From Chloroflexota bacterium (GTDB lineage: Bacteria > Chloroflexota > Anaerolineae > J102): DNA of 41,074 nt. Shown here in pieces: positions 17,644 through 25,854 of the stretch (positions are counted from its first letter, which is position 1; each line of letters opens with the position of its first letter). The translations under genes were made by a program, and so were the position numbers. The DNA is taken from contig PIVW01000002.1 in assembly GCA_003353825.1 (NCBI GenBank), forward strand, positions 1 to 41,074, written 5' to 3'. The notes below the pieces were generated by a model. That model worked only from the letters and a program-made list of their open reading frames with translations, searched no databases and was not told the DNA's origin.

Positions 17644-19362
17644 TTACAGTATGAGTAGCGGCAGGTAGAGATTGTACGGCGTTGGAGTGATGGAAGAGGT
17701 TGGTGTGACGGTGGGTGTCAGTGTCGCAGTTGGGATTACTGTGGAGGTGTGTGTTTTCGTGGGGGTGATGGTTGGCGTCGGCGTATCGGTCGGTGTCTGC
17801 GTGGCGGTGGGCGTGATAGTTGCTGTAGGACTTGGGGAGGGGGTATCAGTCGGCGCCGGAAGAACACGCACTTCAATGGCTTCCGATAGTGTCTGCAAGT
17901 GGGCTGAATCGAAGGCGCGAGCACTCAGTTCGTAATCACCCGCGGGCAGCGTCAACGTTGTACCAAAACCTGGCGTGGTGACAATCGCCACCGTCTCACC
18001 GTCAAGCAGATATTCGACCGTTGTTACGCCGATATTGTCAGATGTGATAACCTCGACGTTGATGGGTATTCCGGCCACGTTATGGGCGCCATCCTCTGGT
18101 ACTTCGATTTGGATCTCGGGCGGAGTCATGTCCGTACCCTCGCCGATGCTTTTGGCAGGGTCATCGGCCAAAGCAATGGTGTGACGCAGGGCGCTACGAT
18201 TTCGTGCTGTTTGGGTGGAGATGACGCTATCGTCTGGATAGAATCCCGGGCGTGAACTGCGAGGATACAGTTCCCAGGTAAAAGCATAGAGACCCTGGTC
18301 GCCATATAACCAATCGTCTGAGTCCCCATCGACGATGTAGAGATCGCTAGCTTGTTCGGGGGTGTAGCCGTTGAGATCGGCCATCTCTCTGGCCATAGCC
18401 CGAAAAATCAAGAGATCGCGAGCAACCATATCGGCGGGCTGGTCGGTATAGGTATAACCATATGGATAAAGAATGAGTTCACCGTAGGTGTGTAGAGAGA
18501 GGCTGGTCGTGAGCTGAGGGTGAGAGATAACGAAGTCTTTGATAATCTGAGTTTCAGGCTCAGAGAAGGGCGCGGGGCCTCGATAAAGACTGCTCCCTGT
18601 ATAGCCGTCACTGCCACCACAACAGCCCCACTTGTAGGCGAAGTTGCGATTTAGATCCACACCAAAGCTGCCGTCGCCGTTGTCGCGTCGATTTTTACGC
18701 CAATAGGGTGCGCCAGTGTTCCAATTATCGATATCGTATTCAGTCCCGTCAGGATTGAGATCGGGGATAACCCAGATATCGCGCTGATCTACAAGATTCG
18801 TGATCTCCCCCACCACACCATAGTTCTCCAAAAGATCACGGATCAAGAAGAGCGCCTGCTCCAGCGTCAGGTGTTCACGTGCGTGCATGTTGGCGAAGAT
18901 TAGAATACCCTGTTCGCCAGGTTCTTCCCTGTTTGGTTGGTCGCTAATGCGCATGGCCCAGACTTCACGTCCCTCGATCGATTGGCCCACGCTTTGCAAA
19001 TGACTGATGTCGGGGTAAGTGCTTGCTAAAACTTGCAGGACGGCGACCATCTCGTCGTAATCGTGGTAGTCCTGAAAGTTGGGTGGGAAATCCAGAGGCT
19101 GTACAGCTGTGACGACATAGCCCTCTGATTGCAATGCCTTGAGTTCTCGTGCATTTATAAGCAACGTAATATCGCTATTGGTAGCACCCCACAGTTCGTA
19201 ATCCTGCCGGATCAGATCGGTGCGCCCGGTTGCGGTGGGTACATCCAGAGTTACCAGGAATTCGTCAGGAGATTGTGCCCGGGTCAGCAGGACAGGAAAG
19301 GTGAGAAGTAACAGTAGGAGTAGAGGAAGGAGTAGAGGGACACGGGGGAATAAGGGTCTCAT
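17644..19362 (-). CDS. Secreted M14 zinc carboxypeptidase with Thr/Pro linker and YLPLL tail
   Basis: The protein begins with a signal peptide ([16 protein letters not shown]... ending near TRAQS). The M14 domain has zinc ligands His160 and Glu163 in NMHAREH, His291 in [11 protein letters not shown], and the catalytic Glu364 in [17 protein letters not shown] and [10 protein letters not shown] are substrate-region motifs. A beta-sandwich-like region (about 410-505) follows, then a long Thr/Pro/Ser linker and the extreme C-terminus [11 protein letters not shown]. It should hydrolyse C-terminal residues outside the cell. Its ATG overlaps the stop of the VOC gene (ATGA), so the two are translationally coupled. 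Confidence 0.94.
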   Translation of the reverse strand: MRPLFPRVPLLLPLLLLLLLTFPVLLTRAQSPDEFLVTLDVPTATGRTDLIRQDYELWGATNSDITLLINARELKALQSEGYVVTAVQPLDFPPNFQDYHDYDEMVAVLQVLASTYPDISHLQSVGQSIEGREVWAMRISDQPNREEPGEQGILIFANMHAREHLTLEQALFLIRDLLENYGVVGEITNLVDQRDIWVIPDLNPDGTEYDIDNWNTGAPYWRKNRRDNGDGSFGVDLNRNFAYKWGCCGGSDGYTGSSLYRGPAPFSEPETQIIKDFVISHPQLTTSLSLHTYGELILYPYGYTYTDQPADMVARDLLIFRAMAREMADLNGYTPEQASDLYIVDGDSDDWLYGDQGLYAFTWELYPRSSRPGFYPDDSVISTQTARNRSALRHTIALADDPAKSIGEGTDMTPPEIQIEVPEDGAHNVAGIPINVEVITSDNIGVTTVEYLLDGETVAIVTTPGFGTTLTLPAGDYELSARAFDSAHLQTLSEAIEVRVLPAPTDTPSPSPTATITPTATQTPTDTPTPTITPTKTHTSTVIPTATLTPTVTPTSSITPTPYNLYLPLLIL

Positions 19363-19730
19363 GTGTTTGACTCCGAAGAAACAGTGGCGAGTTGCAAGAG
19401 GAGAAGGCGGTAACCATCAGGATCAATTAAACTGATGTAACGCGCCCAACTTTCATCAACGGGACTGGCTATGTTTAAGTGATAACTTCGCAGGCGCCTG
19501 TACATGTAATCGACATCAGGAATAGAGACGGCTATGTGCATGCTCATACCCAGGGGTTGCCCAGGAGCCAGGTAGAGCTTGGAACTGGCCAGATTTACAA
19601 TGGCGAAAGCACCGGCGTCATCTTGTACAGGGAACCCCAATGTCTCTCGATAAAAATCCACAGATCGGGGCAAAGCACTTACTTCCAGCCAAACAAAATG
19701 GAGTTCAGGGTCTTGTCTATGTTTAGTCAT
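19359..19730 (-). CDS. VOC-superfamily (glyoxalase/dioxygenase-like) protein
   Basis: This 123-aa protein has the paired beta-alpha-beta-beta-beta layout of the vicinal oxygen chelate fold: FVWLEVSALPRSVDFYRETLGFPV in the first half, then MHIAVSIPDVDYMYRRL and the closing IDPDGYRLLLLQ. Substrate cannot be told from sequence. It is the first gene of a two-gene unit with the M14 peptidase, joined by an ATGA overlap. Its transcript probably starts at an extended -10 promoter near 19824 and begins with a hairpin leader. Confidence 0.85.
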   Translation of the reverse strand: MTKHRQDPELHFVWLEVSALPRSVDFYRETLGFPVQDDAGAFAIVNLASSKLYLAPGQPLGMSMHIAVSIPDVDYMYRRLRSYHLNIASPVDESWARYISLIDPDGYRLLLLQLATVSSESNT

Positions 19731-19762
19731 GCGTTACTTGCGCCCTAAATCGAAGAATAAGA

Positions 19763-19829
19763 AAATCCCGATCCACGAAGCCTCTCTCTTAGAAAGACTT
19801 TCGGGATTTGGAACATGCTGATTATTATA
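19763..19829 (-). promoter_or_regulatory. Extended -10 promoter and hairpin leader of the VOC gene
   Basis: On the minus strand TGGTATAAT (-10 complement at 19824-19829) is framed by the dyad ATGCTG (19815-19820)/CAGCAT (19831-19836). The transcript would open with AAATCCCGA (from 19809) pairing with TCGGGATTT (to 19763), followed by TCTTATTC. This looks like an attenuator-type hairpin 32 bases before the start codon. Confidence 0.45.
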
Positions 19830-19886
19830 CCAGCATATACCGCCAAGTTGGTAGTAATAAACAGTACCATAGCTCTAACACCTCTA

Positions 19887-19895
19887 TGCTATAAT
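19887..19895 (+). promoter_or_regulatory. Extended -10 promoter of the zincin gene
   Basis: TGCTATAAT combines a consensus TATAAT (19890-19895) with an upstream TG, about 55 bp before the ATG at 19951. No -35 box is evident. It diverges from the VOC promoter. Confidence 0.5.
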
Positions 19896-19950
19896 GCGTT
19901 TCGACCAACAGATGTTTGGTTGTCGATCTTGAAAACTCACTTTTATTTCT

Positions 19951-20334
19951 ATGACCCTTCTTTCCAATATTACTTTAGAGGATTTCCAAACACTAGTCGA
20001 GCAAGCGCTCTCGACGTTATCTCCTGAGATCCACAAAATGATGGAAAATGTGACCGTAACTGTGGCCGAATATCCAACACGATTGCAAGCAGAAGATGTC
20101 GGTCTGGGGCCGGGTCGGGCACTTTACGGACTTTACCAGGGCGTACCATTAACGCGCCGAAGCACTCACTATGGCATGGTGCCACCGGATCGGATCACTA
20201 TTTTTATGCACCCGATGGTCGACAATCACCGCACCCCGGAAGCCATTCACAGGCAGGTTCAGCGCACGGTACTGCATGAAATCGGCCATCATTTCGGAAT
20301 TGGTGAACAGCGTCTACGAGAGTTGGGGTACTGA
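19951..20334 (+). CDS. Minimal zincin metallopeptidase-family protein
   Basis: This 127-aa protein matches the small zincin family (PF06262-like) found in many bacteria. It has the pattern LEDFQTLVEQALSTLSPEI, then ITIFMHPMV, and the metal site HEIGHHFGIGE with His109, Glu110 and His113, and Glu119 as probable third ligand. No signal peptide is present, so it is cytoplasmic. Substrates of this family are unknown. A small membrane protein gene follows 14 bp downstream and is likely co-transcribed. Confidence 0.88.
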   Translation: MTLLSNITLEDFQTLVEQALSTLSPEIHKMMENVTVTVAEYPTRLQAEDVGLGPGRALYGLYQGVPLTRRSTHYGMVPPDRITIFMHPMVDNHRTPEAIHRQVQRTVLHEIGHHFGIGEQRLRELGY

Positions 20335-20348
20335 GAGCGAGACTGACT

Positions 20349-20732
20349 ATGACGCTTGGCGAAATTCACGGACGTATTGGTAACGCAGCCCTGCTCTTCA
20401 TGATTATTGCCGGTGTTTGGGGGATCATCCGTTGGCGCCAGGGTGTGGGCATTGATCAAAACTATCTGGGCGTGCTGATCGTTGGTGAGATCCTGAGTAT
20501 CGCCCAAATTTTGCTCGGTTTATATATGGTGCTGGCGCTTTCACTCTCTCCATCCGCAGGTCGCCCCTGGCTACATTATCTTTATGGATTTGTGATGGTT
20601 CTGACCCTACCAGCCGTATATGCCTATACTCGGGGACACATGGAAGACTCGAATGATCAAGCTCTCTATGCCTTTGTCTGTCTATTCCTCGCAGCGCTGG
20701 TTTATCGATCGATGACCACGGCGGCGTTTTAG
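20349..20732 (+). CDS. Small four-helix membrane protein of unknown function
   Basis: A 127-aa protein with four predicted membrane segments: IGNAALLFMIIAGVWGII, YLGVLIVGEILSIAQILLGLYMVL, WLHYLYGFVMVLTLPAVYAY and ALYAFVCLFLAALVYRSM. Conserved-looking polar residues lie in loops (GRPWLHYLYG, YTRGHMEDSND). I do not recognise a family. It follows the zincin gene by 14 bp, so the two may work together at the membrane. Confidence 0.75.
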   Translation: MTLGEIHGRIGNAALLFMIIAGVWGIIRWRQGVGIDQNYLGVLIVGEILSIAQILLGLYMVLALSLSPSAGRPWLHYLYGFVMVLTLPAVYAYTRGHMEDSNDQALYAFVCLFLAALVYRSMTTAAF

Positions 20733-20766
20733 GGGTCGGATCTGCCCAACGTGTAACGCAATCGGT

Positions 20767-22605
20767 TTAATCCTGATTGGCCGGCTCTTCCACTCGCTGC
20801 ACTTCGGCGTTTTCGGGCGGCACAAATCCAGGGCCAAAGCGGTATTTCGCCTGCCAGGGCAGGTAGTGGCTATCAAGCTTTTCATCGAGAAGAACGGTAC
20901 CATTCGCGGCTATCACCTTGCGGCGGGCTATGGTATCCATTCCCTGCACGGCCCAGTCAAATTGTACGACCTTCCCTTTGGGTAAGCCGAGATCTTCGAT
21001 ATAAAGGGGAGCGGGCGCAGGCACAAATTTCTTCTGGACAGGTTTTTCTAATTCGACCTGCCAGTCGGGTTTAGTGCCAAAAAACTTGTACGTTAGTACA
21101 CCATTTTCACTGTCGACAATGGGTTTGATGAGCAGATGGTGGTCGGTCGTGTTCCGAAATTTGAAATCTACAGTTGGGGTATAAATGGTGGCATCAAGCC
21201 CGGGATTGCCATACCAACTTACCACATAGCCATGGTTCCAACGCTCTTCGATGGGAAAGCCAGCGCGCCAGGCTGCCCGAAATACCGTTGTACTAACCTG
21301 GCAGACGCCTCCACCTACTCCCACGGCCGTGCGATCACCGGCAATAATCAAGGAATCTTCGAATCCATTGGCTGCTGTCACATCTCCGATATGTTCGTTA
21401 AATGAGAACATTTCACTTGGTGGCACAACTACGCCGACAAACTTGGAAGCTGCTACCTCGATGTTACGAATGCGCGCTTCGCTGGACCCGGCGAAATTGC
21501 TGCGCCCTGCAACTACCAGCTCCTTAATCCCCAAACTGCCAATATCGTCCGATGCCACTGCCGGGTGCAACAACTCGACCGGCAAATCGATATGTGTCTG
21601 GCCGGTTTCGATAGCGGAAATAATACCGGCGATGGTTGCCTCAGTATCCAGAGCGTAACCATCGGCACTGGGTGAGAGTTCCACCAAGGTGCTGAGGTTC
21701 TCGTTGAAGTCAAACCGCGCGTTCAGGGGTGGTCGCGCAACTTGCTGTGCCCATGTGTCTACCAACTTGACCAATTCCTCTTGATTGACTTCAGCGCGCA
21801 GCCCACCTGCCATATTCTCATCCGCTACCCAGTCTAGTATTTCGGCCAGCGTTGCCGGATCTAGGGCAAACTGAAACTCTCCAAAGGTGTCGGCCAGAAC
21901 AATAGGCTCATCCAATAACTGCTCGATCGCTTCACGGCCAGCACTCACATCTGTTTGAGTGGCGGACAATTCGTGCACGATCACATCCACCACGCCACCT
22001 CGCCCAGAACTCACTCTGTCCAACACCTCATTGCGTGTTGCCTCGACATCTACAATCTGCCCCGACCTTGGCGTAGAGATTACAACTTGAAGATCGCTGA
22101 GGGAGAGTTTGGGTTCGGTTACCGACTGGTTGAGATGAGCGGTACGGCCGGCGACAGCGCCTGTCACAGCACCGGGCTGTGCTGCCAACTGCGGATATTG
22201 TCGCTGACCCTGCCAAAAAGCCTGCATCTGTACATTCAGATTCTCAAAGATATCTCCGTTACGACCCCAAGCAAATGCTTGGGCGAGGGTATCTTCGACG
22301 TTGACCTTGACCCCCAGTTCCTCAGCTTTCAATGGCCAGACCTGATCGCCGTGGCGCAACGCCAACGGAGGTAAATCATAGACCTGAGCAGCCATCGCCA
22401 ACCTCTGAGCGGCCGTCTCCTGATCCATACCGCTCAGATCAATGCCCAAGGCTTGAACACCTGGATATATCCGATCCTGATATTGCCATTCAAAACGGGT
22501 CAGGGCCAGCACGACAACAAAGGCTGGGACCAGAACCCACAAAAGGGCGAGTTGCCACCATCCTGATCGTGGCGCATTAGAACGTGGGGGAATCGCTGGA
22601 GTCAT
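20767..22605 (-). CDS. VanW-family membrane-anchored envelope protein
   Basis: A 612-aa protein with a cytoplasmic N-terminus, one membrane anchor (residues about 17-36), a repeated extracellular part with a PG_binding_4-like pattern (GIDLSGMDQETAAQRL...VWPLKAEELGVKV and a second related copy around DEPIVLADTFGEFQFALDPATLAEIL), then a VanW domain. The VanW core is recognised by FVGVVVPPSEMFSFNEHIGD and VGVGGGVCQVSTTVFRAAW (about 425-443), with Cys in the conserved VCQVST. VanW proteins are linked to cell-wall metabolism but their activity is unknown. The tail after the domain is acidic. The ATG lacks a clear ribosome site. Confidence 0.9.
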   Translation of the reverse strand: MTPAIPPRSNAPRSGWWQLALLWVLVPAFVVVLALTRFEWQYQDRIYPGVQALGIDLSGMDQETAAQRLAMAAQVYDLPPLALRHGDQVWPLKAEELGVKVNVEDTLAQAFAWGRNGDIFENLNVQMQAFWQGQRQYPQLAAQPGAVTGAVAGRTAHLNQSVTEPKLSLSDLQVVISTPRSGQIVDVEATRNEVLDRVSSGRGGVVDVIVHELSATQTDVSAGREAIEQLLDEPIVLADTFGEFQFALDPATLAEILDWVADENMAGGLRAEVNQEELVKLVDTWAQQVARPPLNARFDFNENLSTLVELSPSADGYALDTEATIAGIISAIETGQTHIDLPVELLHPAVASDDIGSLGIKELVVAGRSNFAGSSEARIRNIEVAASKFVGVVVPPSEMFSFNEHIGDVTAANGFEDSLIIAGDRTAVGVGGGVCQVSTTVFRAAWRAGFPIEERWNHGYVVSWYGNPGLDATIYTPTVDFKFRNTTDHHLLIKPIVDSENGVLTYKFFGTKPDWQVELEKPVQKKFVPAPAPLYIEDLGLPKGKVVQFDWAVQGMDTIARRKVIAANGTVLLDEKLDSHYLPWQAKYRFGPGFVPPENAEVQRVEEPANQD

Positions 22606-22969
22606 AAAAGCAACATGTTGTAATGTCTACCATGTGTAGAGTTAGATGTTTGTGGGATTTATGTGAGTGCCAACCCTATTTGAACTCCAGACTCAGTCCG
22701 AATACTAGGGAAATGACGAAACACACGACATAATCATACCGAAGTGTAGCATAGCGATACCCCCCTAACAAGGAATCCAGCTTACGCCTGAGGTAAGACT
22801 GAGAGAAACCCTACTGTATTATTCAAGAGAATAATGAGAGATCGCTGAGAAATGTGGGCAGAAGTACCGAACTTGCACATTTAATGTGCGATAGTAAAAG
22901 GGCAACATCTTCCTCCTCTCTTGTATGAGACCGACCAGGCTGTTGGGCGCCTGGTCGGTCTCGTTTTAT
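22606..22969. other. Structured intergenic region, candidate small RNA
   Basis: These 364 bp contain no good open frame but several stems: CTTAC...GTAAG near 22790, ATTATTC-AAGA-GAATAAT (22818-22835), GCACAT-TTA-ATGTGC near 22875, and the strong terminator at 22927-22962. Both neighbours are on the minus strand. Confidence 0.4.
22927..22962 (+). terminator. Strong Rho-independent terminator
   Basis: GAGACCGACCAGGC (22927-22940) pairs perfectly with GCCTGGTCGGTCTC (22949-22962), giving a 14-bp stem with an 8-nt loop. On the plus strand it is followed by GTTTTATC. On the minus strand it lies 7 bp after the methyltransferase stop but lacks a T-run, so it may serve both directions. Confidence 0.8.
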
Positions 22970-23752
22970 CTACAGTTTTTCCGCTACGATAAAATGGGAT
23001 ATGCCAAAGGCGCGCAGTCGTGTTCGCTCCATGGCATAGGTGGTATTTCGAATCAAACGTCCGAGACGGGGGAAGCGGTAAATGATATTGTCGTAGCCAG
23101 GATAGATTTTGCTATGTATGTGCACGTTCACCTTCAGCGGAGTGAACAAGCGGGCGAGATCACCGTTGGTGTAAGCTCGTACATGCGGAGTCAAGTGGTT
23201 ACGATATTTGTTGGGTAGCCAGTTGATCAGTGGGGTGTTTCCAAAATGATATTCACCGCGCCAGTAGTGGCCGTGGGTTTCCATGGGGTAGAGACGGTTC
23301 GGCACGAACAGAACCATGCGTCCGCCCGGCTTGAGCACGCGCAGCATTTCAGCCAATGCTGTCACATCATCCTCTGTATGCTCGAGCACTTCATGCGACA
23401 GTACCGTGTCAAACCGCCCAGAAGGGAATGGTAGTTTTTCGCAGGCGCCTACCAGACAGCGCTCGTTGTTGCTGCTGGCCTCTACCATGCTTGGGTAATC
23501 GATATCAAGGGAGGTAACCCGAGCGCCGGCGTTGGCCAGACGTTGGCTGTACATGCCCACACCGGCGCCGTCCACCAAGACGTCGGCATCCTTGACCTTA
23601 GACCATTGTATGACCAACTGCAAACGCCGTTCTTGACCTGCTCGCCACACATAAGAGGGATGGCCAAGCATAGCAGCCTTGTCTGCAGAACGCCGCCAGG
23701 AGGGAGAATCAGGTTGTTGCGATACCAGCTTATCTGTCATGTCTGTCGCCAT
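22970..23752 (-). CDS. Class I SAM-dependent methyltransferase
   Basis: A 260-aa protein with the Rossmann methyltransferase motifs: VLVDGAGVGMYSQRLANAG (motif I, SAM binding), VTSLDIDY (motif II), and FDTVLSHEVLEH plus LRVLKPGGRMVLFVPN (motifs IV-V). It belongs to the Methyltransf_11 type; the HYWRGEYHFG and RNHLTPHVRAY segments suggest a substrate-binding insert. Substrate is unknown. It overlaps the PNPOx-like gene. Two starts are possible: the ATG at 23752 with an AAGGA site very close, or the ATG at 23740, which makes a 4-bp ATGA overlap. Confidence 0.87.
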   Translation of the reverse strand: MATDMTDKLVSQQPDSPSWRRSADKAAMLGHPSYVWRAGQERRLQLVIQWSKVKDADVLVDGAGVGMYSQRLANAGARVTSLDIDYPSMVEASSNNERCLVGACEKLPFPSGRFDTVLSHEVLEHTEDDVTALAEMLRVLKPGGRMVLFVPNRLYPMETHGHYWRGEYHFGNTPLINWLPNKYRNHLTPHVRAYTNGDLARLFTPLKVNVHIHSKIYPGYDNIIYRFPRLGRLIRNTTYAMERTRLRAFGISHFIVAEKL

Positions 23753-24228
23753 TCTTCCTTGTGGCCAAATCCCCGGCTGTTATCGATCAAGCGAACCCAT
23801 GTTGGCAGGATGCGATAATAGCTCGCCCGGTTAAGAGGTCCCGCCAGGGTCTCGGTGCGAGCAATAAAGGCAAACCGACGTCCATAGATCGAGCGGGCGA
23901 CCTTGGTTTCATCAATTGTAATACAACATGAAGCCTGACCATATAATTGCAAACCACGAATCGTTCGCCAATCTTGATGGTTGCTCTCGACCGAGGCAGC
24001 AATTCTGGCGCCGTCACCAATATGTCGGGCATGGAGGGTTTTGGGTTCCGACAGAAAATAGAGCGTAAGATCTGGCTCGACCGCATAAAACAAGGCGCAG
24101 ACATGTGGCGCCCCATCTTTGCCTGTTGTGCCCAGAGTCAATGTGTTGTGTTCAGCTAAGTAGGCGTAGATTCGTTCAATGAGGGACAATGGTATTTTTG
24201 ACAAGGTGGCTGGGTGACAGGGTGACAA
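23737..24228 (-). CDS. Pyridoxamine 5'-phosphate oxidase-like flavin protein
   Basis: The pattern ERIYAYLAEHNTLTLGTTGKDGAPHVCALFYAVEPDLTLYFLSEPKTLHARHI is typical of the PNPOx-like split-barrel flavoprotein family, which usually binds FMN or F420. It ends in RSIYGRRFAFIARTE and ILPTWVRLIDNSRGFGHKEEW. The true substrate is unknown. The start is uncertain: the first codon of the frame is a TTG lying within an 8-bp repeat array (24202-24241), and further TTG codons at 24204 and 24189 are alternatives, so the first 9-14 residues may not be translated. It overlaps the methyltransferase gene downstream. Confidence 0.82.
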   Translation of the reverse strand: MSPCHPATLSKIPLSLIERIYAYLAEHNTLTLGTTGKDGAPHVCALFYAVEPDLTLYFLSEPKTLHARHIGDGARIAASVESNHQDWRTIRGLQLYGQASCCITIDETKVARSIYGRRFAFIARTETLAGPLNRASYYRILPTWVRLIDNSRGFGHKEEWRQT

Positions 24229-24241
24229 GGCGACAGGGCGG
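24202..24241. repeat. Array of five 8-bp units at the PNPOx-like gene start
   Basis: Successive plus-strand units CAAGGTGG, CTGGGTGA, CAGGGTGA, CAAGGCGA and CAGGGCGG form a degenerate 8-bp tandem array covering the possible start of the PNPOx-like gene. The sequence between it and the array at 24296 shows nothing else. Confidence 0.7.
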
Positions 24242-24295
24242 TTTGGGTTTGAGGGGGGATCTCTTCGGATAGTCGCGAGGCAAGCTCGAGGGGGA

Positions 24296-24365
24296 TCCGA
24301 CCTCCGACCTTCGACCTCCGACCTTCGACTTCAGACCTCCGACTTTAGACCTCCGACCTCCGGCC
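24296..24365. repeat. Array of ten 7-bp units at the 3' end of ubiX
   Basis: Ten consecutive heptamers of consensus TCCGACC (variants TTCGACC, TTCGACT, TCAGACC, TCCGACT, TTAGACC, TCCGGCC). The array supplies the last codons and the stop codon of the ubiX gene. Confidence 0.85.
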
Positions 24366-24926
24366 AAGTCCTAACCATTCGCCATAAAGCGCATTGGAGA
24401 TTCCGGCACGGGCGAGGATACGGCCACAGGTGTTGTCGACGAGATCGTCGATGGTTTTTGGCAGACTGTAGTAGGCGGGGACCGGCGGAAAAATCGTGCA
24501 GCCAATCTCGGTAGCCTCAGTCATCAAACGCAGATGACCCAGGTGCAGCGGTGTTTCTCGCACCACCAGGATGACCGATCTGCCTTCCTTGAGTTGCACA
24601 TCGGCCGCGCGCGTCAGCAGATCGGAATCATAACTATGGGCGATGCTGCTCAGGCTTTTGATCGAACAAGGCACGACGATCATGCCCATGGTTTCGAAGG
24701 AGCCGGAGGCGATAGCGGCGCCGATATCGCCCGGACGGTAGAGCACATCGGCCAGAGCCTCGACCTGTTTTAGCTTATAAGTGGTCTCCTGAGCCATCGT
24801 GATCCCGGCCGAAGAGGATAGCACTACGTGTGTTTCGATCTCAGCCGTCTGTTTCAGGATATCTAATATGCGGATGCCGTAAATCTGGCCGGATGCGCCG
24901 GAGAGGGCAATGATTAGACGTTTCAT
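24345..24926 (-). CDS. ubiX: Flavin prenyltransferase UbiX
   Basis: UbiX joins dimethylallyl phosphate to FMN to make the prenylated flavin cofactor of UbiD-type decarboxylases. The protein shows the N-terminal LIIALSGASGQIYGIRILDIL, a MGMIVVPCSIKSLSSIAHSYDSDLLTRAADVQLKE segment and RETPLHLGHLRLMTEATEIGCTIFPPVPAYYSLPKTIDDLVD, all hallmarks of the family. No ubiD is visible in the window. Its start overlaps the HNH gene stop (ATGA). The last few residues (GRRSEV) come from a 7-bp repeat array, so the C-terminus has been remodelled. UbiE upstream on the same strand supports a quinone role. Confidence 0.94.
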   Translation of the reverse strand: MKRLIIALSGASGQIYGIRILDILKQTAEIETHVVLSSSAGITMAQETTYKLKQVEALADVLYRPGDIGAAIASGSFETMGMIVVPCSIKSLSSIAHSYDSDLLTRAADVQLKEGRSVILVVRETPLHLGHLRLMTEATEIGCTIFPPVPAYYSLPKTIDDLVDNTCGRILARAGISNALYGEWLGLGRRSEV

Positions 24927-25357
24927 GACGCGATCCTCGGCGGATGATATCCAAATTCTATCCAGATTGAGCGCGCTATGACAATCAATGGATGGTCAAC
25001 TTGAAGAGATTCGATCGTGGCACGTCCAAAAGGTGTAGTGCCGAGAACACGCGTCCCAGTTTCATCCCACACAAAATGTTCATTCCAGTCCTGTTTTCGC
25101 GGATGGAACAACTTAACAGCTTCACCCGATTCTCGATCAATGCCGTATGTTTTGGCATGTTTGAAGCCATTACATGAAGAACACGCCAAACACAGATTAT
25201 CAATTGTATTCTCGCCGCCATGCGCACGTGGCACAATATGATCGATATCGTGCTCCATGCCAATGAGCCACTCCGGTGTTTGGCAATATTCGCAACGTCT
25301 CCCAGCCCGCTGGCGTACTTCTTTCCGCAGCAGCGATGATAACCGTGGGCCTGGCAT
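24923..25357 (-). CDS. HNH endonuclease
   Basis: A 144-aa HNH nuclease with paired zinc cysteines (CEYC at 22-25 and CSSC at 59-62 context) around the catalytic core DIDHIVPRAHGGENTIDNLCLACSSCN, in which Asp39-His40 and Asn63 are the likely HNH positions. The C-terminal half contains FHPRKQDWNEHFVW, common in this family. The ATG at 25357 has a GGAG site seven bases upstream that overlaps the end of the gene before it (4-bp gap), and the stop overlaps ubiX. It forms a pair with the small protein gene upstream; such pairs can be mobile or defensive. Confidence 0.9.
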   Translation of the reverse strand: MPGPRLSSLLRKEVRQRAGRRCEYCQTPEWLIGMEHDIDHIVPRAHGGENTIDNLCLACSSCNGFKHAKTYGIDRESGEAVKLFHPRKQDWNEHFVWDETGTRVLGTTPFGRATIESLQVDHPLIVIARSIWIEFGYHPPRIAS

Positions 25358-25361
25358 GCAA

Positions 25362-25784
25362 TCACTCCGGGCAAGCCTGCTGGTCGAGAACAGGATAACC
25401 TCGTTGAGCCAACACAGCCAATGCCTGCGCCCTCCTCAACATGGAACGATAGTAGGCTGCCAGTAACGCAGTCTGCTCAGTCGCTTCCGCCAAAGTAAGC
25501 TCCCCCTCACCTGCTTCCTGATTCAACTGCTGCAGCCGTTGTTGATCTGCGGCGGAGAGTGATGGTTGAGCCGCTGCGTGCAAAGCCTCGTCGTTCAACA
25601 GGTGCATTGCCGCCAATTCATCAGCCAGTTCATCAGGCAAATCAGATGGAGCAGACAGCGCAGCTTCCACAGTTGAGGCCAGCACTTCATCCACAGAACG
25701 ATAAGTGATTTCAGCTGCGCGTTGCAACCTACGCACAATGGGTTGAGGCAGTTTTACAGTTATCGTTTGCTCTATCTCGGACAT
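25362..25784 (-). CDS. Small ribbon-helix-helix-like partner of the HNH gene
   Basis: A 140-aa protein starting with EQTITVKLPQPIVRRLQRAAEITYRSVDEVLASTVEAAL, which resembles a ribbon-helix-helix DNA-binding or antitoxin N-terminus. The rest is helical and rich in Ala, Glu and Leu, ending YYRSMLRRAQALAVLAQRGYPVL. It ends 4 bp before the HNH gene, so they are expressed together. A regulatory or targeting role for the nuclease is possible but unproven. Confidence 0.6.
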   Translation of the reverse strand: MSEIEQTITVKLPQPIVRRLQRAAEITYRSVDEVLASTVEAALSAPSDLPDELADELAAMHLLNDEALHAAAQPSLSAADQQRLQQLNQEAGEGELTLAEATEQTALLAAYYRSMLRRAQALAVLAQRGYPVLDQQACPE

Positions 25785-25854
25785 AGTCTTCCACGGTAAA
25801 TACGTAGGTGTTATCGTTCATTCTATCATCGGCGGATACGATTAGCAATCACAT

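Noticed and set aside
22606..22969. 6S RNA, tmRNA or RNase P RNA in this intergenic region
   Set aside because: No signature of these families could be recognised; left as an unassigned candidate.
24296..24365. CRISPR-like array
   Set aside because: The units are only 7 bp with no spacers, so it is a simple tandem repeat.
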